A DNA stretch of 64,000 nucleotides, taken from contig CAJUCE010000004.1 of NCBI GenBank assembly GCA_910584865.1, positions 90,123 to 154,122 of the forward strand. Reading direction: 5' to 3'. Below are positions 41,391 to 50,422 of this stretch, piece after piece. The position numbers were made by a program, and so were the translations under genes. Numbering within the stretch: the first letter of the stretch is position 1; every line of letters starts with the position of its first letter. Below the pieces are notes generated by a model. The model worked only from the letters and a program-made list of their open reading frames with translations. It made no database searches and was not told where the DNA came from. This DNA comes from an uncultured Acetatifactor sp. (GTDB lineage: Bacteria > Bacillota > Clostridia > Lachnospirales > Lachnospiraceae).

Positions 41391-42632
41391 CTAATCCCGC
41401 TCCCCTTCCAGCTCCAGCTTCAGCTCTCCCGCTCCTTCCAGAAGCGCTTCCTTAATCCGGATGCTCTCCATCTCCCCCGGCGCTGTTCTGGGCTTCTTCA
41501 CGGAATAGACGGCTTCCCCGTCTCTTCGGACAGTAATTTTTACATTGCGGTATCTGTCGGCCACCCGAAAATATACGGTTACATCCTTGCCCTGGGTAAT
41601 CCTCCGGGGAACGGTATACCGTATTTTTCCATCTGTCACAAGAGAAATATCACGGTCCGCCCCAAGTTTTCCCCGGACAAATGCCGCTGCGCTGTGTCCT
41701 GCGATTTCAGCTTCTTCCGATACAAAATCCACCAGGTCATGTACATGAAGCACATTGCCGCAGGCAAATATTCCTTCCTGCGAAGTCTGTCTGTTCTGAT
41801 CTACAATCGGGCCGCCTGTCACCGGATCCAGCGCAATGCCTGCCTGAAGGGACAATTCATTTTCCGGAATCAGGCCCACAGACAAAAGCAATGTATCACA
41901 GGTAATATATTCCTTTGTCTCCTCAATAGGACGGCGTCTCTCATCCACCTTCGCAATGGTAACTCCCTCAATCCGATCCTTTCCATGTATCTCCACTACA
42001 GTGTGGCTTAACTTCAGCGGAATCCCGAAATCGTTCAGACATTGCTCAATATTCCTGGCCAGCCCTCCGGAATAGGGCATGAGCTCACATACCGCCTTCA
42101 CCTTTGCGCCTTCCAGCGTCATGCGCCTTGCCATGATAAGACCGATATCTCCGGAGCCTAAGATCACCACATTCTTTCCCGGCAGATAGCCCTTTTGATT
42201 TACCAGCTTCTGGGCGGTGCCTGCGCTGTAGATTCCGGCAGGGCGCTTTCCTGCTATGTTCAGGGAGCCCTTTGCCCGCTCTCTGCAGCCCATGGCTAAA
42301 ATCACAGCTTTAGCCTCAATGGAAAAAATACCCTCCTCTTCATTGGTGGCCGTAATCACCCTGTCCGGAGTAACGGACAGCACCATAGTCCTGCTCTTTA
42401 TAGGAATCTTCCGCTCCCGAACCTGTTGTTCGTACCTCCATGCATATTCCGGTCCTGTCAGTTCCTCCCCAAACCGATGCAGTCCAAAACCATTATGAAT
42501 ACATTGCTGTAATATTCCCCCCAGCCCTTCATCCCGCTCCAGGATCAGGATATCTCTGACTCCTTCATCATAGGCAGCCACTGCTGCGCTCATACCTGCG
42601 GGTCCGCCTCCGATAATCACCAAATCTGTCAT
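41391..42632 (-). CDS. FAD-dependent NAD(P)-linked oxidoreductase, GlpB-like subunit
   Basis: 413 residues, ATG after AAGGAGAC. N-terminal FAD motif IIGGGPAGMSAA, second nucleotide motif VVILGSGDIGLIMA (about 155-170), and a C-terminal FAD contact GIFACGNVLHVHDLVD. The domain order matches pyridine-nucleotide disulphide-type oxidoreductases that pair with GlpA-like dehydrogenases in anaerobes. It lies between the GlpA-like and DUF1667 genes. It likely passes electrons from glycerol 3-phosphate or another 2-hydroxy acid to NAD or a quinone; the donor is not certain. Confidence 0.88.
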   Translation of the reverse strand: MTDLVIIGGGPAGMSAAVAAYDEGVRDILILERDEGLGGILQQCIHNGFGLHRFGEELTGPEYAWRYEQQVRERKIPIKSRTMVLSVTPDRVITATNEEEGIFSIEAKAVILAMGCRERAKGSLNIAGKRPAGIYSAGTAQKLVNQKGYLPGKNVVILGSGDIGLIMARRMTLEGAKVKAVCELMPYSGGLARNIEQCLNDFGIPLKLSHTVVEIHGKDRIEGVTIAKVDERRRPIEETKEYITCDTLLLSVGLIPENELSLQAGIALDPVTGGPIVDQNRQTSQEGIFACGNVLHVHDLVDFVSEEAEIAGHSAAAFVRGKLGADRDISLVTDGKIRYTVPRRITQGKDVTVYFRVADRYRNVKITVRRDGEAVYSVKKPRTAPGEMESIRIKEALLEGAGELKLELEGERD

Positions 42633-42663
42633 CTTGCTTTTGTCTCCTTGTCTCCGGTTGTGA

Positions 42664-44121
42664 TCAACTTTCCCTGCTCTCTTTGGTTCTCCCCATGCTG
42701 ATCTCTGACCCCGGGCCTGACTTCGTTACTGTCTCACAGGGAATCCCCAGCTCTCTGGCCAGAAGCTCCGCGATATGCGGCATACAGAATCCCCCCTGGC
42801 ACCTTCCCATCTGCGCGCGGGTACGGCGTTTTATTCCGTCCAGATCTCTTGCCGGCGGATTAGTATGGATCGCAGCCAGAATTTCGCCTTCTGTAACGGT
42901 TTCACAGCGGCATACCACTCTGCCATAGGCTTTATCCTTTCGGATCATTTCGTTTTTCTCTTCCACAGATGCCTCCCGAAAGGCATACACAGGTTTGCGG
43001 ATGGGCTGATAATCCGCCCTGGCTTCCATCTTTAGTCCCTGGTCTTTGAGCATGTCCGTGATATATTCCGCAATCGCCGGCGCGGCGGTCAAACCCGGGG
43101 ACTCGATTCCGGCCGCATTGATAAAGCCGGGTCTGTGGGATGTAATGATGAAATCACCCGTATTACCCGCGGCACGCAAGCCGCTGAAGGATGTAATGAC
43201 CTTTTGAAACGGAATATTTCTCACATTCTCCCCGGCCTGTTCCATAATCCGCGCGATTCCTTCCGCTGTGGTAGCGGTATCTTCCTTATCCTCCCGATCC
43301 ACGGAAGTGGGCCCCAGGAGCAGATTGCCGTCTACGGTAGGCGTAATCAGGATTCCTTTCCCCTTAGGTGAAGGCGTACGGAAAATCGTATGAGACACCA
43401 GAGCGCCGCAGGTTTTATCCAGCAGCAGATATTCTCCTCTGCGGGGGTGTACCTGTATGGTATGGTCTCCTGCCAGCTTTGCAATTTCGTCCGAATAGAC
43501 TCCCGCCGCATTGACCACATAGCGGGCCTGGACCTTACGGGGGCACTCCGGTTCCCGGGTTCCGGAAACGATCTCATAGTATTCTTCCTTTTTCTCTATT
43601 CCCTGTACTTCAAAGTTCAGTAGAAGTTCCGCTCCGTTGTCCATGGCATTGCCCACGGCAGCGATGGCGAGCTCATAAGGACAAATGATTGCGCAGGACG
43701 GCGCATACAGGGCACAAACCACATCTTCCGACAGATTGGGTTCCAGCCTCCTGGCTTCCTCCCCTGTAAGGATACGGAGATTTTTTACACCGTTTTTTAT
43801 CCCCCGCCGGTACAGTTGTTCGACTACTTTTCTATCGTCCTCATTGAATCCGATGACCATGGAACCATTATTCCGATAAGGCACTCCAAGTTCCCGGGCC
43901 ACTGTCTCCATCATTTCAGATCCGCGTACATTCAACTTTGCTTTCAGACTGCCCTCTTCCGCGTCATATCCCGCATGAACGATGCCGGAATTGGCACGGG
44001 TAGCCCCCATTGCCACATCATTTTCCTTTTCCAGGATACAGATCTTCAGATCATATGCCGCCAGTGTCCTGGCCAGCATTCCCCCTGTAATCCCGGCGCC
44101 GATAATCGCTATATCATACAT
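42664..44121 (-). CDS. FAD-dependent glycerol-3-phosphate/2-hydroxyacid dehydrogenase, GlpA-like, with BFD-type iron-sulfur domain
   Basis: 485 residues, ATG after GTTAAAGG. FAD motif IIGAGITGGMLARTL at the N-terminus and the DAO-family fold (ATRANSGIVHAGYD, VNAAGVYSDEIAKLAGD, ITPTVDGNLLLGPT). The C-terminus (about 395-460) has CRCETVTEGEI and, further on, RAQMGRCQGGFC, the Cys spacing of BFD-like [2Fe-2S] domains fused to GlpA. It heads the operon with the GlpB-like and DUF1667 genes. Oxidation of glycerol 3-phosphate is the best guess. No glpK or glpF is nearby. Confidence 0.88.
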   Translation of the reverse strand: MYDIAIIGAGITGGMLARTLAAYDLKICILEKENDVAMGATRANSGIVHAGYDAEEGSLKAKLNVRGSEMMETVARELGVPYRNNGSMVIGFNEDDRKVVEQLYRRGIKNGVKNLRILTGEEARRLEPNLSEDVVCALYAPSCAIICPYELAIAAVGNAMDNGAELLLNFEVQGIEKKEEYYEIVSGTREPECPRKVQARYVVNAAGVYSDEIAKLAGDHTIQVHPRRGEYLLLDKTCGALVSHTIFRTPSPKGKGILITPTVDGNLLLGPTSVDREDKEDTATTAEGIARIMEQAGENVRNIPFQKVITSFSGLRAAGNTGDFIITSHRPGFINAAGIESPGLTAAPAIAEYITDMLKDQGLKMEARADYQPIRKPVYAFREASVEEKNEMIRKDKAYGRVVCRCETVTEGEILAAIHTNPPARDLDGIKRRTRAQMGRCQGGFCMPHIAELLARELGIPCETVTKSGPGSEISMGRTKESRES

Positions 44122-44203
44122 CCTTTAACCCTGCCTTCCTTGTGTCCTTCCGAAATTCCTCTCCACTGCCCGCCTTCTGTTGCTTAGTTTACAGACTCAA
44201 TGC

Positions 44204-44869
44204 TCACTCCTCTTTCCATGCGTCCGAAACAAAATAAGCCAGCGCAGCCCATGTATAAACAGAATAGTAATTCCCTCTCTCGTCACGGCCTTTCCGCAAT
44301 GCCTCCCGGGCCGCGTCCTTTGTCAGCAGCGCAAAACCGTCAAACTGTTCCGAACCTACCGCCCCCTCCTGGGACAGAGACGTCAGCTTTGCATTGCGAA
44401 GCACCGCACATACCAGAGCATTGCTTTCATCCGTCATCCCCGGCGTCGAAAAAAGCAGCGGATTCACTACCGTCACCGAATCTCCCTCCTCTACCTGCAG
44501 CCCGGTTTCCTCCCTGATCTCCCGTACTGTAGCAGAGAGAATCGGCTCCTCTTCATCCCGGTCATCCGGATCAATCAACCCGGCCGGCACACTGAGCAGA
44601 TAACGCCCTGTAGGATAACGGAATTCATAGGAAAGAAGCAGCTTCGCTTCCTGTCCCGGACTGTGAAGAATCACAATGCAGCTTACCGCGTCCGGCTGCA
44701 TCTTCCGGAATTCCTCATCCGACTTCACCGCCACCAATTCCTCCTGCACTCTTCTGGTAGCATCAAAATAGTGTCTGCCCGGCGCGTACTGCAAGTCCGC
44801 CACTTTGATATATGGGGAATCGAACACTATCTTTACATCCTCTTTTCTGATCTGTTGATTTTCAGTCAT
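44204..44869 (-). CDS. NUDIX hydrolase (ADP-sugar pyrophosphatase-like)
   Basis: 221 residues, ATG after ATAAGGAGA. The Nudix box is recognisable: GLIDPDDRDEEEPILSATVR then EIREETGLQVEEGD, with the REIREETG core. The preceding YEFRYPTGRYLLSVPAGLID resembles the ADP-ribose/ADP-sugar branch, where this segment contacts the ribose. The N-terminus includes a beta-strand lead (IKVADLQYAPG). It hydrolyses a nucleoside diphosphate linked to a small group. The gene precedes nothing obviously related and follows the phosphoesterase gene by 46 bp on the same strand. Confidence 0.88.
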   Translation of the reverse strand: MTENQQIRKEDVKIVFDSPYIKVADLQYAPGRHYFDATRRVQEELVAVKSDEEFRKMQPDAVSCIVILHSPGQEAKLLLSYEFRYPTGRYLLSVPAGLIDPDDRDEEEPILSATVREIREETGLQVEEGDSVTVVNPLLFSTPGMTDESNALVCAVLRNAKLTSLSQEGAVGSEQFDGFALLTKDAAREALRKGRDERGNYYSVYTWAALAYFVSDAWKEE

Positions 44870-44915
44870 TTTCTATGCTCTCCTTATTTTATACTGCCTC
44901 CTGCAAATGGTCAAA

Positions 44916-45698
44916 TTATAAATTTTTCCTCTCCATCCTGTCCAAAATACCGTCCACATCCACCCCGGGGTGCGTCACATAGAATCGGCAGACCTGCTCC
45001 GCAAATTCCTCGTCCACTTGATTGCGGGCCGCGATCTGCGCTACCGTCCTTCCGCTCCTCATCTCTTTCATGATCTTCTTGATCAGCCCATGCAGATCCC
45101 TGCCCCTGAGGAAATCCGTATCCCGCCCCGATGTCGCTTTGGCCTGCATACCTGCGGCCCCGGAATTTCCGCCCTGCTTCCCGGTTCCCTTACTGTCTAA
45201 CTCCGCCCGCTTTCCATACTGCTTCCCCCGACCGGAAATCTCCCATTCCACTCTCTTTGTTTCAAGCCGATGCTCTGCCGGATAGAGGATCAATACCATC
45301 ATGGTAACCGGAAGCCGAAAACGTCTGGGTCCGCAGCTGCCCGGATCCAGATACCTGGTCCTTCCCTCTGCTCGTTCCTCATATTGATGGGAATGGCCAT
45401 ATATGACAATATCGGCATCCGCCAGATCCTTCGCAATCTTTTTCCTGTTATGAATCATATAAATCCGAAATCCGAATAAAGTACACTCCAATTCCTCCGG
45501 CAGCTCCCCTGCCCAGTCTCCGTCCACATTGCCCCGCACCGCGTAAACGGGGCAGATTTTCCGCAAGCGCTCCAAGACATCGGACCGGCCCAAATCTCCC
45601 GCATGGAAAACTGCCTCACAGCCTCCGAGATACTCCGCCACTTCCGGCCGAAGCGTACCATGTGTATCCGAAATAATGGCAATGCGATGTGCTTCCAT
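44916..45698 (-). CDS. YfcE/MJ0936-type metallophosphoesterase with an extra C-terminal helical domain
   Basis: 260 residues, ATG after CAGGAAGGGAG. Residues 1-160 are the small phosphodiesterase fold: metal ligands in ISDTHG, HAGDLG, RGNVDGDW and GHSHQYE. After a low-complexity Lys/Gly/Ser linker (about 165-200) comes a helical segment (KKIMKEMRSGRTVAQIAARNQVDEEFAEQVCRFYVTHPGVDVDGI) that resembles a helix-turn-helix fold. The extra domain is not part of YfcE and may bind nucleic acid or a partner. A repeat element lies upstream (45821-45905). Confidence 0.85.
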   Translation of the reverse strand: MEAHRIAIISDTHGTLRPEVAEYLGGCEAVFHAGDLGRSDVLERLRKICPVYAVRGNVDGDWAGELPEELECTLFGFRIYMIHNRKKIAKDLADADIVIYGHSHQYEERAEGRTRYLDPGSCGPRRFRLPVTMMVLILYPAEHRLETKRVEWEISGRGKQYGKRAELDSKGTGKQGGNSGAAGMQAKATSGRDTDFLRGRDLHGLIKKIMKEMRSGRTVAQIAARNQVDEEFAEQVCRFYVTHPGVDVDGILDRMERKNL

Positions 45699-45820
45699 CT
45701 GCGTCTCCCTTCCTGACTTATATATGTCCGCTTTTCATTCCGGCCCGCCCTCCTGGCGCAGCTCCGCCCCCACTGTTACCGGACAGTCCCTTCCTATCCG
45801 TCCCAAAACAGATGCCTGCA

Positions 45821-45905
45821 GTCAAAGCAACCGCTTCAGCTGCTTGGGATTGTTCGTGCAAAGTGCATACGAAAACATCTCGCGGTGGCACCGTATGAAC
45901 AGTAA
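45821..45905 (-). repeat. Second-family intergenic repeat, copy 1
   Basis: 85 bp. Related to 46958-47040: both run (plus strand) from GTCAAAGCAA through a hairpin with CGTG..CACG-type arms, ACGAAAAC, CGGTGGCA to GAACAGTAA. It lies 123 nt upstream of the phosphoesterase gene. The minus strand is chosen because both copies precede minus-strand genes. The 45718-45942 frame across it is judged spurious. Confidence 0.6.
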
Positions 45906-45938
45906 CTCTGTAAGCACCTAAACCTACATTGCACCGTA

Positions 45939-46793
45939 TCATGCCGGTGACCGCCTAAGCGGGCAATTCGATAGAGACACCCGCTCCGCCAGACCTGCCA
46001 GCCCGTTATCTCTAAGATAATCCTGCAGAATCGATCTGGACTGTGTGGACTCCGGACCGATGATAATCTCCGGCACCAGTTCCTCCCAGCCGATCCCGAT
46101 CTTCCGGCACATGTTCTGCAGATCCAGCGGATAGTATTTCTTGATCCGTTCCTTCGTGGTATGATAACAGGGCTTTATTTCAAAATATTCCTTTACAAAA
46201 GGAGAGACCACCAGGCGCACCTCCCGTTCTGACAGAAAAGAAGGGTGCTTAAACGCCGCGGAGCAGCTCCAGGCATAGTTCATGGCCTTTCTGATATCGG
46301 CACTGTCCAATGACCATTCGTCCTTCCGCTTCACCAGACGGTAGAAAATACCTGTCAAATTATGGGTGGTCATATCCTCCTGATAGAACACTGTCTGAAG
46401 AGATAGTGCGCCCTGGGCCATCTGCTGCAGAAACCGCCCCTGAAACGCAATGCATACGCCCCTGCCCCGGTTTCCGTACCGTTCCCACTGGGCGGCATCA
46501 TCTCTGTATAATGAAAAACAGGCCGCATAGGCCGGATGAAAGAATTCCCTTTCAAGCTCCTCCCTGAAAAGACGCCTCACAGCCTCCGCCCTTGCCAAAT
46601 CTTCCTCCTGTTCCAGCTTCCCCGCCACTGCATCGCACAGCCGGTTCATAAAATAGCGCATCTCTGCCGCGTCATTCATGTTCAGAATGTTGTTCACCCG
46701 TAACTGCGCGCATCGGAGAATGCCATCCAATGCCTGAAAGTCCGTGTAGTGGTATAGAATCTCGTTTTCATACTCCTTCGTCATTCCCGTCAT
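45939..46793 (-). CDS. DUF2971 family protein
   Basis: 284 residues from the ATG at 46793, chosen for the CAGGAGAC upstream; the longer frame upstream runs into a repeat element. The N-terminus (ILYHYTDFQALDGILRCAQLRVNNILNMNDAAEM) and the middle (FSLYRDDAAQWERYGNRGRGVCIAFQG) are diagnostic of DUF2971, a family of unknown function often found beside defence or mobile genes. No membrane segment. It lies divergently next to the Septu-like module with 590 bp between. Confidence 0.8.
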   Translation of the reverse strand: MTGMTKEYENEILYHYTDFQALDGILRCAQLRVNNILNMNDAAEMRYFMNRLCDAVAGKLEQEEDLARAEAVRRLFREELEREFFHPAYAACFSLYRDDAAQWERYGNRGRGVCIAFQGRFLQQMAQGALSLQTVFYQEDMTTHNLTGIFYRLVKRKDEWSLDSADIRKAMNYAWSCSAAFKHPSFLSEREVRLVVSPFVKEYFEIKPCYHTTKERIKKYYPLDLQNMCRKIGIGWEELVPEIIIGPESTQSRSILQDYLRDNGLAGLAERVSLSNCPLRRSPA

Positions 46794-46957
46794 TAAGTCG
46801 TCTCCTGATTTTATAATACGCCGGACCTTCCCTGCGTGTCCCTGGTTCTCATGTATTGTGTACAAAAAGCGCCGCCTGAAGCCAATGCTGAAATCTGTCT
46901 TCACAGCGACAGCTGCAAGTGCACACAAAGCACAAAAACAGCGTTTTGGCGCTCACA

Positions 46958-47040
46958 GTCAAAGCAATCGAAACGGTGGTTCGGGACTCTCGTGTAAATG
47001 TGCACGAAAACGGCTTACGGTGGCAACAGGCGAACAGTAA
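46958..47040 (-). repeat. Second-family intergenic repeat, copy 2
   Basis: 83 bp, matches the copy at 45821-45905 in direct orientation. It lies 165 nt upstream of the DUF2971 start. The rest of the 46794-47383 gap holds no convincing gene. A small hairpin with a downstream T run (minus strand AGCG-CCAAAA-CGCT-GTTTTT near 46940-46955) may be a leader terminator. Confidence 0.6.
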
Positions 47041-47383
47041 TAATAAATCTCCGATCTCCGAAATAAAATGCCCGGTCATTGACAAGATTATCATTCTGTA
47101 ATAAACTAAATCCAGGAGCAATTCATAGCCGGACGGATACGCATGCAAAAGCTTATAAGGCAGATCCCGAAAGAGTGCTTTTCGCTCTTTTATACATAGT
47201 TTAAACATGGTCAGCCAGGAAATCAATAGACAAATTGAAATTTTATCAAAGTCTTGCCGATGCTCGTGTCGGAGAGACAGATTTCAGTCACAAAATTTGC
47301 CGTAAAATTAGCTCTTGTGCGGGTTTGCAGCTTTGCCCTTCTGTCAGACACTATACTGAAGATTATTAAAAGGGGAAAATACG

Positions 47384-50320
47384 ATGATGGATGGAATCAT
47401 AAAAGATATTTTATATTACCTGGAGCTTCATAAAGATAAAGTACCCAGAGGCTATTCCTTGTTGAATCAAAACGATCTCACTGATATGCAAAGTGTCCTG
47501 CTATTTCTGACTTCGCTTTTTCAGGCGGAAGAGGAGGCAATCCAGAAGGAGCATAAGAAGCGCTTTGTCACGGATGACTATGAAAACGGTGTCCGGCAAT
47601 TCGCCATTGTTATGGTGCGTACCCTTTTTCCGGAATATGATGCCCTGAAAACAAATGAGCTCTATATAAAGCTTCTTACCCAAAGGCATATGGCTTACGC
47701 CTATTTCCATTGCCTGAATGATAATTTGTTTACGCCTGATATACCCTCCGCAGATCCGGAAACAGAGCGGCAGATCTACTCTGGTTTGATCGATTTCTAT
47801 GACAATTTCCGCGGACAATTCAGTGATAATGAAGAGGCCATTGAATTGCTATGTAAATACTATCCACGGACACTTTCACAGAAAAGTGACCGTCCAAAGC
47901 TAATCTCTGCCTTGTTTGCTCATATTTCCTATGCAGGATCTCCTGGCAACAGAGGCTATGCCTACCATGGGATTTCTCTGATGAAAAAATATATCGGAAA
48001 TTTGCCGTTATCCATCGCCATGGATCTCCTGCAGCAATACCATATTTTCCATGTAACTAATGACAGTGTGTACAGACAGCAGATTCATACTATCATCATG
48101 TATTCCTCAATCAGAAACAAAAGAGCCTGCAAGTTCCGCTATCTGGATTCCGTTTTGCTTTTGGACCGTTTTAGTCTGTATTTTGTGCGGAACTACACAG
48201 TGCAGCACTCTGATGCCGGCTTTTCCGAAGTGCTCTATAACAGTTGCTGCGCTGGCCAGAACATATCTATTTCAATGGATCCGCTAGCCTACTGGGACAG
48301 TGGAAAACAAAAAAACCGCACTTTTTTTCTGGAAGGGCATCCTGCAGCATACATCCGCCTGCTCCACGATAGTACCACCACACTGACAATACAAAATGAA
48401 AAATCTGCCCCTGCTATACTGGAATTTCCCTATTCAGATGATGACTGGCACCTGGAACAATATTATACTGCTGATCTGGGAAAGGAACTTGAATATCTTA
48501 TTTCAAAGACGAATCACCAATATCAGATGACCTTTTCACTGCTCTATCTGGATAACTACCGAGGACTGCATCGCCAGTGGATTGATTTTGACCATAAATT
48601 TATCTATTCTGATGAAGACGGGATTATTATGAAGAACTCCGAAGAGAATCGTATTCCCGAAATTTCCGGCTTTTATGGTAAAGCCGTCCATTCCCTGACC
48701 TGTATTGTAGGGAAAAACGGAACCGGGAAAACTGCAATTGTAGATTTCCTGCGGGAATCATTCTTCAAGCTTGTTCGGTTAATAGACAGTTACGGCCTTC
48801 CCTGCGAAGAAGGATATGTGGAAGAAATAGACTATTGGAATTATGGTATTTTGGATGAAAATGCTCGTTTTTTCATCATTTTTTTCATGAATGACATACC
48901 GCTGTTTTTGACCAATATCGAAGATATCACCTGCTCATGCGCAAAGCCCTTTCAGCCCGGCCGTTATGACAGCAACGATCTCAGCAAAGTGGTATACTTT
49001 TCCAATATGCTGAAGAACAATCAGGACTCCCTTTTCATGGTCAACCAGGAAAAGATCAGCACCAATCCAAGCCTTCGCGAAAAGAGGGAGATCGGCCGAA
49101 GCCTCAGCCTTTTCCGGCAGATCGACTACTCCGAGACCGGAAGTTTTATCAAGCGTAAGCAGCTCCTGGATATCACAAGAAATTTGTCCAATATGGAACC
49201 GGACCCGAAAAACGGTATCAATGAGGAACTCTGCTATCAATTTACCCTTTTAAAACATATGAAGAAAGATAAACTATGCGAATACCTGGATCTTGAACCG
49301 GATAAAGAATTCAAAATCACCAGCTATATTGATACGTTTCTGGAAGCTTCCTTTACCCTGAATGACCTGCAGAACAAAGATAAAACCGACGAACTTGAAA
49401 AGAAATACTGTTCATTACCGGATGCACAGATACATCATTTTTCTTCCGGGCAATATGCCAAATTTGCCTTCCTGTCCAAATTATACTGGTTTTTGGAAGG
49501 CTATCACAAAGAGCATAAACGATACAAAGAACTGTTTCAGGGAAATTTTTTCCCTGCAGAGAACGCTTTGCAGGCCGGGGAGACAGTACTCCTTTTCATC
49601 GATGAAGGAGAGACCTATTATCACCCTGAATGGCAGCGCAAGTATGTCTCCACCCTGCTGGAAATGATAAAACAATCGAAACTGACAAAAGGAAAAACCC
49701 AAAACGCCCGGATCCAGATTGTCCTCACCACAAATTCACCCTTTATTTTATCCGATATCCTGCTGGAAGACGCCGTCTATCTGGATAAAGAAAAGAAAAG
49801 CGCCTTTGACCGGACTCTGGGCCAGAATATCCATACCCTTCTGAAGGAAAATTTCTTCATGTCCTACACCATCGGCGAATATGCCAGAAGCTTCATTGAA
49901 GATATCATGCTGTGCCTTCAGAACCCGGAACCGACAGAGTCGGCAGACAGGCAAAGCCTTCAGAACCCGGAACTGGCAGACGAACCAAACTATCAGAAAT
50001 CGGAACAGCCGGAGCAAACAGACGAACCAAACCTTCAAAACCCGGATCAGGCAGTCAAACCAAGTCTGCGGAGCTCTTCCCTGCACAAAATACAGCAGTT
50101 GGTCCGGAAATATTTCAGAGAAGATATAGACCTCTATACCGCCCTCCGACAATTGATCGCCCAGATCGGAGAGCCCGTATATCGTTACGAACTGGAAAAT
50201 CTGCTGGAAGAAAATAATGCCATAAAAGAACAAAACCGGCTGGAACGCCTGCTGGAGGAAAAGAAGAGAATTGAAGCCGAGATAAGCCGACTGGAGGAAC
50301 AGAGACGCGCCGGAACATAA
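47384..50320 (+). CDS. Large AAA/ABC-type ATPase of a Septu-like (PtuA-type) two-gene defence module
   Basis: 978 residues, ATG after AAAAGGGGAAA. The N-terminal about 430 residues are helical, unrecognised and unusual for PtuA (about 450 residues in all). The ATPase core follows: Walker A VGKNGTGKTAIVD (about 443-450), ABC-like signature FSSGQYAKF (about 686), Walker B FIDEGETYYHPEW (about 738-750, the DEGE/HPEW form of OLD- and PtuA-like ATPases), and TTNSPFILSD (about 782). A Pro/Gln/Asn-rich region with repeated LQNPE (about 844-892) precedes a C-terminal coiled coil. Downstream is an HNH nuclease gene (102 bp). In Septu, ATPase and HNH proteins form a complex that cuts nucleic acid on phage infection; that role here is inference. 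Confidence 0.85.
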   Translation: MMDGIIKDILYYLELHKDKVPRGYSLLNQNDLTDMQSVLLFLTSLFQAEEEAIQKEHKKRFVTDDYENGVRQFAIVMVRTLFPEYDALKTNELYIKLLTQRHMAYAYFHCLNDNLFTPDIPSADPETERQIYSGLIDFYDNFRGQFSDNEEAIELLCKYYPRTLSQKSDRPKLISALFAHISYAGSPGNRGYAYHGISLMKKYIGNLPLSIAMDLLQQYHIFHVTNDSVYRQQIHTIIMYSSIRNKRACKFRYLDSVLLLDRFSLYFVRNYTVQHSDAGFSEVLYNSCCAGQNISISMDPLAYWDSGKQKNRTFFLEGHPAAYIRLLHDSTTTLTIQNEKSAPAILEFPYSDDDWHLEQYYTADLGKELEYLISKTNHQYQMTFSLLYLDNYRGLHRQWIDFDHKFIYSDEDGIIMKNSEENRIPEISGFYGKAVHSLTCIVGKNGTGKTAIVDFLRESFFKLVRLIDSYGLPCEEGYVEEIDYWNYGILDENARFFIIFFMNDIPLFLTNIEDITCSCAKPFQPGRYDSNDLSKVVYFSNMLKNNQDSLFMVNQEKISTNPSLREKREIGRSLSLFRQIDYSETGSFIKRKQLLDITRNLSNMEPDPKNGINEELCYQFTLLKHMKKDKLCEYLDLEPDKEFKITSYIDTFLEASFTLNDLQNKDKTDELEKKYCSLPDAQIHHFSSGQYAKFAFLSKLYWFLEGYHKEHKRYKELFQGNFFPAENALQAGETVLLFIDEGETYYHPEWQRKYVSTLLEMIKQSKLTKGKTQNARIQIVLTTNSPFILSDILLEDAVYLDKEKKSAFDRTLGQNIHTLLKENFFMSYTIGEYARSFIEDIMLCLQNPEPTESADRQSLQNPELADEPNYQKSEQPEQTDEPNLQNPDQAVKPSLRSSSLHKIQQLVRKYFREDIDLYTALRQLIAQIGEPVYRYELENLLEENNAIKEQNRLERLLEEKKRIEAEISRLEEQRRAGT

Positions 50321-50336
50321 ATATTCCGACGTGCTT

Positions 50337-50392
50337 ACCCTTATTCAAAGCTTGGAACGGCCATACCATGAGCATTACTGTGTTCATGGTAT
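50337..50392 (+). promoter_or_regulatory. Truncated type 2 structured element upstream of the HNH gene
   Basis: Shares CCTTATTCAAAG..GGAACGGCC with the copy at 22535 and has a perfect 9-bp stem ATACCATGA / TCATGGTAT (50363-50392). It lacks a clean TATAAT. It sits between the ATPase and HNH genes, 31 nt before the HNH start, so it may give the nuclease its own expression control. Confidence 0.5.
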
Positions 50393-50422
50393 GCGCACAA
50401 AATTACCTACGGAGGTACCGCC

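Noticed and set aside
45718..45942. A 74-codon frame on the minus strand between the phosphoesterase and DUF2971 genes.
   Set aside because: It lies over an intergenic repeat, has no ribosome site, and shows no family resemblance.
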